Source of the DNA: Pseudisothecium myosuroides
Taxonomy: Eukaryota > Streptophyta > Bryopsida > Hypnales > Lembophyllaceae
Direction of reading: 5' to 3'
Length of the DNA: 64,000 nucleotides
NCBI GenBank assembly: GCA_951799445.1
Contig: OX637287.1
Span: 2,232,001-2,296,000 of the forward strand
The notes under the pieces are model-generated. The model worked only from the letters and a program-made list of their open reading frames with translations. It searched no databases and was not told the origin of the DNA. Both the position numbers and the translations under genes were made by a program. Shown here piece after piece: positions 12,147 through 24,640 of this stretch (position 1 is its first letter; each line of letters starts with the position of its first letter).

Positions 12147-12925
12147 CACTAAAAGACAAGAAGAGTTCCACCCATCATTGGTGAGCGTGGAAGTAGAAGA
12201 ATGAGTTCCACCAATATCAATACATTCCACATTGTAGAAAAAACATAATAATGCTTTCTATATTTTGATATTAGTGAATGCATCCACCCACCAATACATG
12301 TAAGGAGGCTCTTAGTAGCAATAATAACCTCCTCAAACCTCCCCAAACCTCCTGGTTATCTACTGCAGTCCATTTCCAAGACCAGCAGCATTAACGCCTG
12401 TTCCATAATGCAGAATTCATTAATCCACAGCTCAGTCAATAATGTGCTTCACCACACAAAAGATTAAGTGAGCAGTCATGGACTAAATAAGTTATGCCTG
12501 CTTCAGGTCGACGTCTGCCAAAATCTTTCTTTCAGATTGGTGATTTCAATATCTTGTGATTGAAGACAAGAAGACATGTGGCACTTTCTGACAAAATTGA
12601 CTTTGTTTGACCCTCTTGTAGGATGACATTGATTCATGTCGAGCATTCTTTCTTCTTCCCATTTGATATATCTATCTATATTTTACACGATTCCTTTCAA
12701 GCTTCCTCAATGAATATTAATTGGATATAAAGTGCAGCTTTCAAAACATTCCTCATCCACCCCCGGGGATGGGTGAGCATTTCGGGGCTAAAGACGACCT
12801 GGCTAAGTATGCTCCGCGCTCGCCGTGGCGCTAGAATTGGGGTACTAACACTTAAGTCTCTCCCTTTCCCTTTCGCTTCTGTCATCACCAATTGAGATTC
12901 ATTACCTTCGGCATGAATGCAAATG

Positions 12926-14002
12926 CTACACAGGGTTGAAACTCTCGGCGCCCTTGTGGTTGTGCTCCTCGCCCGCCGCGGCATAGCCGTTCGCCATCGC
13001 CGGAGGCTCCTCTTGCTGCGCACTCGCCATGTTGTTGTTTCGGGTGCTGTCGTGGTCGACCTCCAGCGACGTCAAGGCCGCCAAGGCTTTCATCTCTTTC
13101 TCGCTGTTGGCCAGTCGTTCGGTGGCCAGCTTGAAGTGGAAGACGCTCGACTGCAGTCTCTTGAGCTGGAACTGCCGCTGCGCGGCCAACTGCTTTGCAT
13201 TCGCCAAGGACTCCTCCAACTTCTGCGACTTCGTTTTGAGCGCCGCGATGGTCACGTCCGCCTTCTCCACCACGCCATTCAGATTGGCCACCTTCTCCTC
13301 GAGGCCGCGCCAGTCCTCTCGCGCCTTGGCGAGCTCCTCCTTCAAGCGCTGCACTTGCTCCTCTTCCACGTCCGTGGCGATCCGGGAGCTGAGTTTGGTG
13401 GGGGCCGTCAGAGCTTTGTGCACGGACTCCTCTTTCCGGGGTTGTTGGTGGCCGTCGGAGCTTTGCGGGGAGACCGAGCTCCGGCCGCTGCGGGAGCGTT
13501 CCTTGGGCTCGGGGGATTGGTACCTCCCTGCGCTGCCGTTCAGACTGCCGCCTCGGGCAGGAGGACTGCTGCCGCGCCCCGTCGGGCTCCCTCGGAACGG
13601 CGTCTGCGACCGGCTTCGCTGCGGGGGCGGGGAGCGCGTGCGGTGGTGGAGGCGCTCACGCGACGGCGGCGAGCCGCGTCGGCGAATGCGCTCGCGCATG
13701 TCGCGGCCCCTGAAGTCGCGGTCGCGGTCGCGGAACCCTAATCCTTTCAAGTTTTTTCGGACTTCGTTGACGCGGATGGTGCGGCCCTCGATTTGGCCAC
13801 CGTCCATGTCGCGGATCGCCATCATCGCCGAACGGGGATTGGTGAAGGTGACGAAGCCGAAGCCGCGAGACTCGCCGCTCTCGCGGTCGTACACAATCTT
13901 GACAGACACAACCTCCCCGAACTCCATGAAGGCCTTTTTCACGGTGTCTTCGCTGCTTTCGTAGGACAAGCCCCCCACGTACACGGAATTCACGTCGTCC
14001 AT
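12926..14002 (-). CDS. RRM, RS-rich and coiled-coil RNA-binding protein
   Basis: This single-exon gene encodes 358 residues. An N-terminal RNA recognition motif spans about residues 6-82, with RNP2 VYVGGL at 7-12 and RNP1 RGFGFVTF at 46-53. A basic region rich in Arg/Asp then Arg/Ser-Pro repeats (about 92-190) resembles SR-type splicing factors. A predicted coiled coil at about 205-310, with regular leucines (QRLKEELAKAREDW, VANLNGVVEKAD), suggests a dimer. The start ATG sits in a strong context (GCCATGG). The likely role is nuclear pre-mRNA processing, inferred from domains only. The coding region is much richer in GC than its surroundings, and the opposite strand carries long shadow frames. 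I do not recognise an exact named orthologue. Confidence 0.88.
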   Translation of the reverse strand: MDDVNSVYVGGLSYESSEDTVKKAFMEFGEVVSVKIVYDRESGESRGFGFVTFTNPRSAMMAIRDMDGGQIEGRTIRVNEVRKNLKGLGFRDRDRDFRGRDMRERIRRRGSPPSRERLHHRTRSPPPQRSRSQTPFRGSPTGRGSSPPARGGSLNGSAGRYQSPEPKERSRSGRSSVSPQSSDGHQQPRKEESVHKALTAPTKLSSRIATDVEEEQVQRLKEELAKAREDWRGLEEKVANLNGVVEKADVTIAALKTKSQKLEESLANAKQLAAQRQFQLKRLQSSVFHFKLATERLANSEKEMKALAALTSLEVDHDSTRNNNMASAQQEEPPAMANGYAAAGEEHNHKGAESFNPV

Positions 14003-15401
14003 GGCGGGAGGATCAATCTCGAGCTATCGCAAATTCGGTGTTGCAAACTTGTCGAGGGGCGGGACACTGGATCTCACGAAGGAAAATCTCTGCATGCTTA
14101 AGAGCAAGGTGAGCAATCAACCATGGAATCATAATTTCAACTACTGCAATAACTATCCAGACAGAATACGACCGCACGCTTCGACACTAACAATCAAACG
14201 GCAATACGGTTTTAGTTTGGGATGGATCGGTTTTCCAGCCAGCCAAAGGGTTTTACTGGCATCGGCACATCTGGGTTCGCTCTTCAAACCAGACCTAGCA
14301 ACGCATGCCAATAATTCTACTGCTAGCTGTGAAGCCGACGCACTTTACACAATTGTCCGATTTGCGATCACTGACAGTAATCTGCCATTTACATAATATT
14401 CGTCTTGCTGGCTCCGCCTGTCCAAATTTTGCCAAGAACTCGTTACATGCTAGTAACAAACATGGCAGAGCTAGCACTCTTCCAATACATGCGCATTGTT
14501 TGATCGATCTGAAGTGAGTAGGAATTCTCGCCTGAATATGATCTCCATCGTCATTAACTCCCTCTCCGAAGCACCCACACCGTCGAAGAAAATCCAATTG
14601 AGCTCCAACTCGCTTAAGTTGGTTTCTGATACCCCAAAACCAAAGCAGAAATGGCAACGCTCCTACTCTCGCGCTTCTTCACGTCGTTCGATCTGCTCTA
14701 TCACAAACAAGGTAATCCAGCATTTGCTCAAAACTTCAGGAACAAAACAGGCAGCCAACAACACCCCCACAAAACTCTTCTCGGCAAAAACATACAATCT
14801 CAAACTCTGTACATATTCGAGTAGAGTCTCACGGTCACATACAAACGGAGAAAGAAGTTAAGAAGTACAGATCTTTCAATGCTAAGAAGTTACACCTTCA
14901 CGAACTGCCGCTGGCACCCTGGAGCACCTTAATTACCGACAAAGCCCACAGCGCACGCACGTCGAGAAAATGTCATAAGCACGCAAAGAAGAGTCTCAAG
15001 GTTAAGATTGCGCGATCATGGAAAGAAACCCAATTAACCAATTCTACCAGGTGCACTTTCTTGCTGGAACTCACGGGTGCGGACGTGACTTGGCAGAAGA
15101 GAAGAACGAAAGAGACAATCATATCAGGAACGCTCGTGGACAGAATCGAATCACTCAAAGAAGGGAATACTCGAGGGAATACATCAATTGCAGCGCCGGC
15201 GGTACAGACCTGCAAATATGGAAAAACAGAACGCTGCAACCACATGCGTCGTTCTTCGCAACCAACGCTCGTGCTGCGTGCTGCACTGATGGGCGGGATC
15301 ACCGGCTAGCACGGTGGAATCGGACAGCCTGGGCCGGTGGGCTTCACCGTTACCCTTCCCAGGCTGCTGAAGTCGGAAATCCGTCGCTCTAGCTCACCGA
15401 A
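14003..15401. other. 5' flank of the RNA-binding protein gene
   Basis: This is moderately GC-rich DNA upstream of the minus-strand RRM gene, probably holding its leader and promoter. Several short open frames exist on both strands, but none shows a domain, biased codon use or joinable splice sites. Confidence 0.4.
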
Positions 15402-15450
15402 GACCGACGGACGGACGAACGGACGGACGAACGGAACGTCGGACGGACGG
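15402..15450. repeat. ACGG-type microsatellite
   Basis: Imperfect tandem ACGG and ACGA units are interrupted by short variants (for example GACGAACGGACGG). A short direct duplication of GGGCTTCAATCC follows near 15519-15543. Confidence 0.8.
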
Positions 15451-16681
15451 AATCTAACCAGTGGACCGAAAAAATAGAAATCGGTGACGGGCTAGGAATC
15501 TACGACACGGACATACCCGGGCTTCAATCCGGGCTTCAATCCGGGCACTTAAACTGCCTCAGTGGAATAAAGTGCCCACTGGTTTGGAAGAAAAAAAGGA
15601 AGGTGCAAGTGCAAAGAAATTCATGACTGTGAGCATTTTACCACCAAACTAGGCGTGTGTCTGTAAACCTGGTTTGCAATAAAACTAAAGCAAACCTGAA
15701 GCTGAGTGCAGTAAATTAATGCAAATTCAAAGTAAACAATTTCAAGAAGACGATTTAGTTGTTGACAAACTCATCTTAATACATGCATTTGTAAAACTAT
15801 GGAAATCTCTTTCTAAAATGAGGCTATCTCTAAATTCAGTGATAACTTTACAACCGACCATGCTTGATTCATTCACAAAAACGGCAATTGCAGATTATGC
15901 CCTAAGATAACAAGACCTAATGTGTGACCCGTCCCTAAAACCAACTTTTTGATAGAATTCTTGCCTTAAAAGCACACATTTTGAGAACACCTCTAATTGA
16001 TACATTGAAAATTCGTAGTTTTTTGTGAAGTGTTCAAAAGAAAATATGCACAGAAATTATCGTCCGATTGCCTACAAGACGCAACAAAATGAAGGAAGCG
16101 ATAGCAATCACCCAAACCAACAGCGCGAAGGCTTATCACTGTCTAATGTGTGTGGTCTCACCGATTCCCACTACCGTATGATTTCAAAAGAGTGAAACGA
16201 GTAATACAACTTCTCTACAATTGCAAATCCGGGGCTACAAGGCTACGTAAGTCGCTTCACGATAACCCCTATACGATAACCCCTCCCTCTGTGTAATAAG
16301 GCTTTACAGACTGAAAATGTGAAATTAGGGGATCCAAGTCGTCTACGAACAAAGATCCGACAACGCCCGAGCTATGCACAGAGACCCTAAAGAAACGCTG
16401 CTGGCAATCCCATTACCGACAAAACCGAAATGAGCATGAAGTCGACATCCCCGCACTACGAAGTGACAACCATTCCAAGCTTCAAGATTTTCTTAAACGA
16501 AACGCACAAAATACTAAACCCTCCTATCTGGAAATCTCCTCGAAAACCTAGCCCCGCTCTCAAACTCCCTTGTGAAGGTTACCCTGCGCTCTCAAACTAC
16601 CTTGCCACACAATCCCGTGAGCTACCGCAACAGGCCATTCCGAAGACCAAACACGAATTCACCCAAACAAGCTCTAATCCT

Positions 16682-16843
16682 TCACTGCTTCCACCCCCAA
16701 AAAGAAACAGTAACAACGGAGAGAGGTCGTATAATAGTGAACCTACCCCTGAAAAAAGGAGCTGTTGAGTCCACCAGTGATCCACGCAGCATCAATCCCA
16801 CCAAACACATGGAGAACGGCACGAGGATCAGCGAGCGCACCAT
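16682..16843 (-). CDS. Possible short membrane-peptide ORF or first exon (unrecognised)
   Basis: A 53-codon minus-strand frame starts with ATG at 16843. Its first 30 codons are hydrophobic and GC-biased (MVRSLILVPFSMCLVGLMLR), like a signal peptide or membrane anchor. A plausible splice donor, GGG then GTAGGT, follows about 34 codons in, so this could be a first exon with partners at lower coordinates. I could not find those partners. An upstream in-frame extension to 16969 exists. No family was recognised and chance is a real alternative. Confidence 0.25.
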   Translation of the reverse strand: MVRSLILVPFSMCLVGLMLRGSLVDSTAPFFRGRFTIIRPLSVVTVSFWGWKQ

Positions 16844-17159
16844 AGCTCCAGGATGAACATCGCCTCCGCCGTCGTCGGTTGTTGCAAAAACCGCGTCGCG
16901 AAAGAAACCATCGACGACGCTACCGACTAGCGCAATGGGTGCAAGGCGGCAAAAGAGAGAGACGGTCACCGGCAGAGACGGTCAATGAAAGACTTTCTGG
17001 TGTCGAGGAACTGGTTGTGGACGGTGATAATTCCGCAGTACCTGCTAGTACGGTTCTGTCCATCTCAGCCTTTTGCTTTCAGGGTTGTGGTAGAAACCAG
17101 CCCTTTTTTTTTCCTTTTTGAGAAAGTGCCAAGATGGCGATCACTGAAAAATTGGTGAA

Positions 17160-18530
17160 GCATTGTATTTCTACATTCATCCATCTTTTGGAAAAAAAAC
17201 ACTTTTCAATCATATTCATGCACTTTTTCATCCAAATTTGGCAACTTCATCCACATTTATAATAAAAATGGAAAATTTATGGCAAAAAAAGATTACTTTT
17301 ATCTGGCAAAAAGTAGACATTTATTTTGAAATGGTGCAATCTGCCCGTGGTGCCAAAAAAAAAAGGGCTGGTAGAAACGTAGCAACACCTAAAAGTAACA
17401 CTTTTTCTGGTCTCACTACGGTATCTCAAAGGTCAAATGATCCAAAAATAATATGATTAGATTATTAGCAAACTCAAGAAAAATGGAGTCCAAGTCGTTT
17501 AATTTTGTAAGTTTTCAATGCTTTAGAAATATTTCACAAATTTTCAAAGCTGGAAACATAGGCTAGCCCATACGTAACAATAAATTCACCTTGAATGAAC
17601 ACTCTTAAAACACAAATTGTCTCAACTTTCATTGGTTGCTTCAAAAGACTCCTCACCTCTTAAGGGTTGGTTTTGAAAAGTTATGGTGGTTTTGAGTTAT
17701 AGAAGTGTTCATTCAAGGTATTTTTTAGGTGTTGGAAAACATAAAATGTTGCAATTAAGTGTTTTTACCTTATTTATGTTACAACCTCTTGGGGTGGATG
17801 TCTATTCCATGGTGAATTGGAATCAAAAAATATATTTATAAGCTTTCCAAAGTCCGAATTACCTTTATCAAATTTCATGATGCTTCCACTTTTATGTGAG
17901 TAGTAAGAGACTAAATTTTAAAAGTAGCTCTGCCGGCTTGTCGTCAAACTAAATGTAACCAAAAAAATTTCGAATCATTGTTAAAATTGGTTTTTTGGAA
18001 ATCAAAAAAGAAGCTATCATCCTTGTTTTTTATAAACTTCTTCTTATAATTTTGCCGGCGAACACTTTTGATTCTCTTCTTTCAAATAGCACACACTTCC
18101 ATGTAGAATTCCGGAATCCCTTTTGTCCTTTTACAAAATTTAAACGATTTTTGTACATAGAAGTTTGCTCTCCTTTTTTTATCTAGGAGTAATCTTCTAT
18201 GTAAAAAAATCATCCAAACTTTGAAAAAAGACAAAAGAAATTCTGGAACTCTACATGAATGTGTGAAACATTTATAAGGAAAGAAATGGAATTGCCAACC
18301 GACAAAATTGTAGGAATAGGCTCAAAAAAAGCAGAGGAGGCAACTTTTTGGTTTCCAAATAACTATTTTTAATAATGGACTTGAAGTTTTGGGTTACTTT
18401 CAATTTGACGTTTGAAGACCAAGCTACATTAATTTGTCCTATTAGTTAGAAGAAAAATGAGTATCACTTAGAATGTGAGTATTACTTCAAAATTTTGTTT
18501 TGGTAGAAATTGGTACAATAAAGTAATGAA
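17160..18530. other. AT-rich gene-free DNA
   Basis: The sequence is strongly AT-rich with homopolymer runs and short, non-conserved open frames. It looks like old transposon-derived or neutral DNA. No termini or coding domains were recognised. Confidence 0.4.
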
Positions 18531-19228
18531 TGATTGCCAAAAGCACTTATACTATTTTTTGTCACACCCTATGTGCCAATTTGTTTTTTAGCCATAACTT
18601 TTGCATTCTAACTTTAAATGACTAAAGATTCATATATAAGATATTCATGACTATTATATACCTTAGCTAATTTTTCGCATTTTTCAAAAATACTTTCTTA
18701 TCCCCAAATAGCCCTTGATTTTTGTCACACTTGGTACTATTTAATACTCCAAAAAATAAATTTGAAGCTGAAATTTTGGGGGGAGGGTGATCTTTTAATA
18801 GACTTGCATCTACTATTTGCAGGAATTATAAAATTAATTAATTGCATGTTGTATGAAAGTCTATAAAGTGAGTTTCTTTCTATTTGCATTTCAAAATATA
18901 GAAAGTATTATTTTGGTGGTTCTTTTGGTAAATGACCATTTCTGTAAAGTTGTTACAATTGGCCAATTTTTATTTTACTTATTAAAAAAATCCTATTTTG
19001 TACAAATTAAAACATAAAAGTACCTAATTCTTGAGATTTTGCACTTTTTTAATTCTCCTACTTGGAAAAATTTTCTATATTTTATCTTCCTAGGGTACAA
19101 TCTATTTAAAGTTTTATACATTGGCCATATTTTTTAAATTGTTTTTTAAATTTTAAATTACTCTAAAAAAAATAAGCATGAATACAATGAAAACGCAACA
19201 AAATTAGTATGTGTTTATTGCAATCACC
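18531..19228. mobile_element. GGGTGATTGC-family inverted-repeat element, degenerate copy
   Basis: The left end TGATTGCCAAAAGCACTTA and the right end, rich in GTTTATTGCAATCACCTA, are inverted relatives of the termini of the element at 21276-22225. Internal sequence also matches that copy in order, including the GCCATAACTTTTGC block. The TIRs have several mismatches and no duplication is clear, so this looks like an older copy. Confidence 0.55.
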
Positions 19229-19515
19229 TAATATTCCAACCTATGCTAATTCAAAAAAATTGACTTTGGTAAATAAGGATAAATGTACATACTTTAAAGA
19301 CTTGGTTCACACACTATAAAGACAAATCTATAAACTATTTGATTATAGCTTCTCCCTAATCACATATAAATAGAAATGAAAACATCATGGAACTCAATGA
19401 AGACCACTCTGGTCCTTAAAAACTCAAAACTCAATATCCAATTCTAACACAATGGAAGTTTGCCCTAAATTTTATTGGATTATGAGAGATTTTTCACTCA
19501 AACACCCAATCATTA

Positions 19516-20691
19516 TTAACCTCTAAAGTTTATTGACTATGTTTTCACCAAAAACGCTCCAAAATTGCCTTTTTTTTAATACAAGTGCCAAATTTTTAGG
19601 AAAACCTCCAATTTTGGACACATGTTCTATAAGATCTTGTAGTATGATGGTTTGAAAAGATGTGGAAAAAATTTCAAAAATTCCACCGTGTGGATTGCAA
19701 GATATTAGCGTTAGAATTGACAAAATCCCTTTTTTGGCCCCCGTGAAAAATAAGGCAATTGCACTTCACAAGGTCACATTTGTTTGAAAAAATGTCCATG
19801 TTGTTGGTGCTTCTTTGGATTCATTCTTCAAAGCAAATTGGCTACATGCTTGAAAAATTTCAAATCATTTGGAAATATGCAACATGTAGGTAAAAAATAT
19901 TAGTAGAAAGTAGTAAATGATTCAAAATACTAAATTGTTAAATCATTTAGTTTTGGAATTGAAAAATGCCAATCCCACTAGTTGTAATGTTGTAATAAAC
20001 AATCTACAATCTATGATTTTAATTATTTCAAAAAATATTGAAAATTGAGTTAAACAAAGGACCTCAAAGTTTATTTTAGATTCAAGAATCCATAAGTGTC
20101 TACTGGATAAAACTCCTTATAACTTTCATTTCATTAATTAAAATGGAATGATTCAAGCTTTCCATGTATATATAAATCAACAAAATCAATTGCAAATTTT
20201 CATTTCTAAAAAAAGTGATTTTTTATCTGCCCAAACTAGTGGACTGCCCGGTCTAGAAAAATAAATATAACATATCATACAATAACTTTTTAACCATGTA
20301 GTAAAAAGTTATGAAAATATTGGGCCTCAAAGAAAAACCTTGTCTACATATTAGAGTTATTCGTAAAGTATCCAAAACCGGGGTTTAAACCCCGCAGTTT
20401 TGAGAAAAAAGCAAGTTTTGGGCAAAAAGTCAATACAAAAGTGGGTATCAAACTTTCTTAAGCACCCAAATCGACCAAAAATAAGTTTGGTCCGGACTTT
20501 GCCTGCGGTTTAGTGGTTGCCTGCGGGGTCGTCTGTCGGAGGAAATTTGTTGGAAAAAGTCCCCTCCAAACTGGGGGGGACTTTACGAATAACTCTATTG
20601 TGTGAAATTTATAAAAAAAAATTCCATTTGTAGTGAGCTGCCTAAAATCGCTATGTTGCCCAAAATCACAGTTTGGTCCTTTAGAGGTTAA
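19516..20691. mobile_element. TTAA-bounded inverted-repeat element (second subfamily) with nested insert
   Basis: The left end TTAACCTCTAAAG and right end CTTTAGAGGTTAA are inverse. Internal sequence differs from the 56345-57283 copy, but its right half closely matches 40360-40915. A 244-bp element is inserted at 20352-20595, so the element itself is about 930 bp, the same size as its relatives. It has no coding content. Confidence 0.75.
20352..20595. mobile_element. 244-bp MITE nested in the TTAA-bounded element
   Basis: The ends TAGAGTTATTCGTAAAGT and ACTTTACGAATAACTC form an inverted repeat of about 16 bp, and TAT flanks both sides. The related copy near 40820-40845 reads straight through the site as CACATATTGTGTGAAA, giving an empty-site comparison. 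The insert is more GC-rich than its host. Confidence 0.8.
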
Positions 20692-21275
20692 ATTATGGTA
20701 CCTAAACTTTCATTATAAAATCTGGACTAGCTAGAGCATTGCAAAAAATCTAGGCCCTGTGGAAGGTTGTTCCAACTTTGGCAAATGCACAAATATTGTG
20801 AAAAAAATATTATTATTTTTCAATCGAAAATCCGACAAGACTGATTGACTGGTTGACTTTCACTAGCATGATTCCCCGTGTGACATTTTGGGTTGATATT
20901 TCTTGTAACTGTACATTTTCATGCAAGAAATCTACCCTCCCATGGCTTGAAATTTTCTCTAATGGAGCCGTTCATCTAATGGACAGATGTTGAATACAAC
21001 AAAAAGTGAAAATTAAAAAAAAAAAAAAAAAATTGAATTATTTTTTGAATTTTAAAAATCATGTACCACGCGATTGCTTTAGGTCCCATGTCAAATTGTC
21101 ATTTTTTTAATTCAATTTTTTTAAATTTATAAAACATTGATATTTTCAGTATTTGCACATTTGAATGTTGTGTCTATAAAGAATGGAATCTCTACATAGT
21201 ATTGTTTAAGTATATTGTTTGAGTTTTTTACTCAGTTTTGCCCCTACAATTATCATTATTCTATGAAGGAATCTA

Positions 21276-22225
21276 GGGTGATTGCAAGAAACACTTGTAC
21301 TATTTTCTGTCACACATTGCTTGTTTATTATTTTTTTGGTCATAACTTTTGCGTTTTGACTCCAAATGACTCAAAATTCATAGACAAGGTACTTATGACT
21401 ATTATACACCTTATTTGATTTCTTGAAAAAATTTGAAAAAAATTTACTATTTAATAATGGCCACCAATTTTATGTCGCAAATGCAAATTTGGGTTTTTTT
21501 AGTACTAAATTTAGTACCCATAAAAACAAATTTGGAGCTGAAATTTGGAAGAAATGGTCTTCTAGTAGATTTGTAGCTATAGTCCAAAGGAATTAATAAA
21601 ATATTTAATTTTATGTGGTGTAGAAGTCCACAAAGTGAGCCTCTTTCTACTTGCATTTTGAAACATGCAAAAGATTATTTTGGTGGTTTGTTTGGTGAAT
21701 GACCATCTCCATTAGAGGAGATTTGAACCTCCGAAAGACCGTTTTGGGGCTATTCTAGATGCTGGGAACAGCGCACTGTTGTCAAAAAAAATTGTTAAAA
21801 AAATTTTAAAAATTATTAAAATGTTAAAAGAATACTAAAAAAAATTCAAAAAACAATAAATTCGATGCGGCAGTTGCTTGATCACGTCAGACTGATGATT
21901 TGGCAGCATCCCAACGTTCCTCTTATGCCATAGAGTTGCTACAAATGGCCAATTTTTTTTTAATTTAATTTTTTTCCTATTTTTTATTAATTAAAACATT
22001 GAAGTATCTATTTTCTTGAGATTTGGCACTTTTCTAGTTCTCCTACTTAGAGAATTTTTGAATGAATTTCCTTTGGTAGATATCTTCATCTTTAAGGTGC
22101 GTATATAGGCCATATTTTTTTAATTTAAAAAAAAAAAGTTTCCTAATTTTAAAGTACTCCAGAATAAATCTTGAGTATTATTACAAAAACGCAATAAATA
22201 GTACAAGTGTTTCGTGCAATCACCC
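21276..22225. mobile_element. 950-bp inverted-repeat element with TCTA duplication (PIF/Harbinger-like)
   Basis: The termini share a 29-bp inverted repeat with one difference. It begins GGGTGATTGCA, continues GAAACACTTGTACTATTT, and has A or C between the two parts. The flanks are TCTA at 21272-21275 and TCTA at 22226-22229. The GGG start and a short duplication containing CTA fit PIF/Harbinger-type MITEs, though the superfamily is inferred. A further insertion is likely near 21708-21930, because that stretch is absent from the related copy at 18531-19228. No transposase frame. Confidence 0.8.
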
Positions 22226-22229
22226 TCTA

Positions 22230-24640
22230 AGTATTATTGTGATGCACGCCAATACGCATTTGTCCATCCTCAAATCAAATGCTTATGTAAAAAAAAGTAA
22301 CTCCAACCAATTTTAAGGTTGTGATAAATTAAAGGCCTCTTTATTTGGATCCCATGGTCAATTTCAAGGGTGCGACCAAGTGACATCAAAATTACTTACC
22401 TATAATAAGAGGGAGGCTCTATATTGTGTAGCTTTATTATGTTGTTGTTATATTAATAGTGGATTTGGTTGTACAGTGCTTTTAGGATACTTGAAAAAAC
22501 AATATTTGTATGAATTATGTTTTGACGTTTGTATGATTGGTATTAGCTATATGTAGGGGGATAGTAGCATGTCTAGAGTGTGTTAGTATAATATTTAGGG
22601 ATTTATATGTGGTAGTATATTTGTTTGAGAAGTTGGAGTAATATATGTAAAGTGGGTCGTGATGATGGGGCAAGTTGGTCATTGTTTTCAAGTTTGGGTG
22701 TTTACATGTTTGATTATATTCATGACAAAAAAACAGATGTTGCAATAGTTAGAGTTTAAGGGACTTTACAATTGTTAAAAAAACTAAGGCAAATCTTTGT
22801 CATCATCATGGTCATTGCTCATGTTGAATACCCACAATGTGTCTATGCTCTTAGTGGATCCTTCTACAATAGCACTTGCTACGAGCATTATTTAGAGGAG
22901 GGGGAGATTTAGAGCTTTGCTCCAACAAATTTAGCCAAGAAAAAATGCATGAATCTATTGTTTTCCACAAATGATTTATTAGGCTTTCGTGATTTCCTAG
23001 AAATCTAAAGAAATTTTAGCCATTTTTAGCTTGTAGACATAAAATTGAAATCAAAGTTGAACAAATGTTTGAATATAATATCTAAAGAAGTGAAAGTTGA
23101 AACCTTATCCTAATGTCAATGTCTGCATATTGAATATGGTACAATATTAAACATCTACTTATTATGTAGAACTTCCAAGGCACATTTTTGGAAATATATT
23201 ATGTTTTAAGTGATCCTATCTTTGTGTTATATATGTATAATAAATTCATTAATGCAATTGAATTTTGTGAGCCATGCTTGCACATAACATGTTTTCAAGA
23301 TAATTATGTTGATGTTTTAGATGTTTTTGATGAGTAGATAGAGAAGGTGAACAATCAATCCGCGTTAAGGTAGGATGATTCAAAATTAATTTGAGTCCAA
23401 CTTAAGACCTTGACATTGAAACTAATTTCACACTAGCTATTAAATCCTCTGGTAGTGAGGATTGTATTCAATTCATATAGAAACATTTTAAATGTCATAT
23501 GGGGATGAAAAGATTGCAACAATATGATTTTATAAGTTCTATAGATGGATCATAAGGTTAACAATTACAACACATGACAAAGGATTCATTTGTTTTCCAC
23601 AAAATCTTGAGAGATGCTTTTAAATTATCATTGAAACAAAGTTAGATATCAAAAGAGCCACCAAAAGGACAAGAATAGTTCCCCATATGGTCTACCATGG
23701 TCCATGGTGACTTGGAGAGCTAAAAGAAAATTGAATTCATTGAATTCATAAAATCACATTGTTGCTTTGGCCACCTATAATAATTTTTGTTTTGTTTTTC
23801 AAAAAAATATTGACTAAAATACATCTGGAATATTCCTTGATTAGCTATTATTTCACAAAATAGAATTTGTGAATCCTATGATTCTAAATTCAAGAATGAC
23901 AATGGGTTAACAACAACACCGCATGACAGCTGGAAGTCTAGACAACACTGGATCAAACTATACCGTTTTTCTCAATTAAGAACGTCTAGATATGTACTTC
24001 TTGCTTGATTTAAGGCCCTTGAATGAGGAGGAGGACTGTAATCTTGACTAATGAAGAAGTAAAATGATTACCTTAACCCAGGTCAAGTCGGCCTAGTAGG
24101 CCAAAGTAACTGAATGTTCCTTTTTTTTTTTTTTTTGTTAAAAACTGAATGTTCCTTTTTTCCCCCCTTTTTTTTTTAAGTGGTCACCGTTCCTTTCCAG
24201 AAAAAAAAATGATTACCTTAACACTGCACTGGCCATTATAAGCTCAATTAGCACCCTCATGGGTCATGAATGTTCACAACTTGACTTGACCAATAAATTG
24301 CGTACACAACAATACAGGTTCGAAGGGTACACAGAGAATATGCGATTACAGAGTGAGTGTCATTAAAGAGGGTTGAGTGTGGCAACTTATTCCGATTCTG
24401 GTAATCTGGTGTCCGCCAGAATCCTGAACAGAGCTCCAAGCGGAGTTTCTGTAGCTCATCCGTTGGAGAATACAAATACAGAACATCCTGACAAGTCAGT
24501 CATTATTTCGAGACAATTCAAAATATGTCCTATCGTCATAACGGAATTCCTGCTTCAAGGGAGCACACGCACTTCAAGAATAATCAATAGTTGTATATCC
24601 TGATCCGTGACTCCTCTCCATTAAAAGATCATGGTAGCCA
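22230..24640. other. AT-rich gene-free DNA upstream of the AP2/ERF 3' end
   Basis: The DNA is AT-rich with no recognised coding domain. T-rich runs lie at 24120-24180, with a short local duplication of AACTGAATGTTCC. The last few hundred bases probably include the 3' UTR of the minus-strand AP2/ERF gene. Confidence 0.4.

Noticed and set aside
12917..13964. Long plus-strand frames of 274 and 311 codons
   Set aside because: They are shadows of the GC-rich minus-strand RRM/RS protein gene. The minus frame has RNP1 and RNP2 motifs in order, while the plus frames give Arg/Ser/Leu-rich strings without domains.
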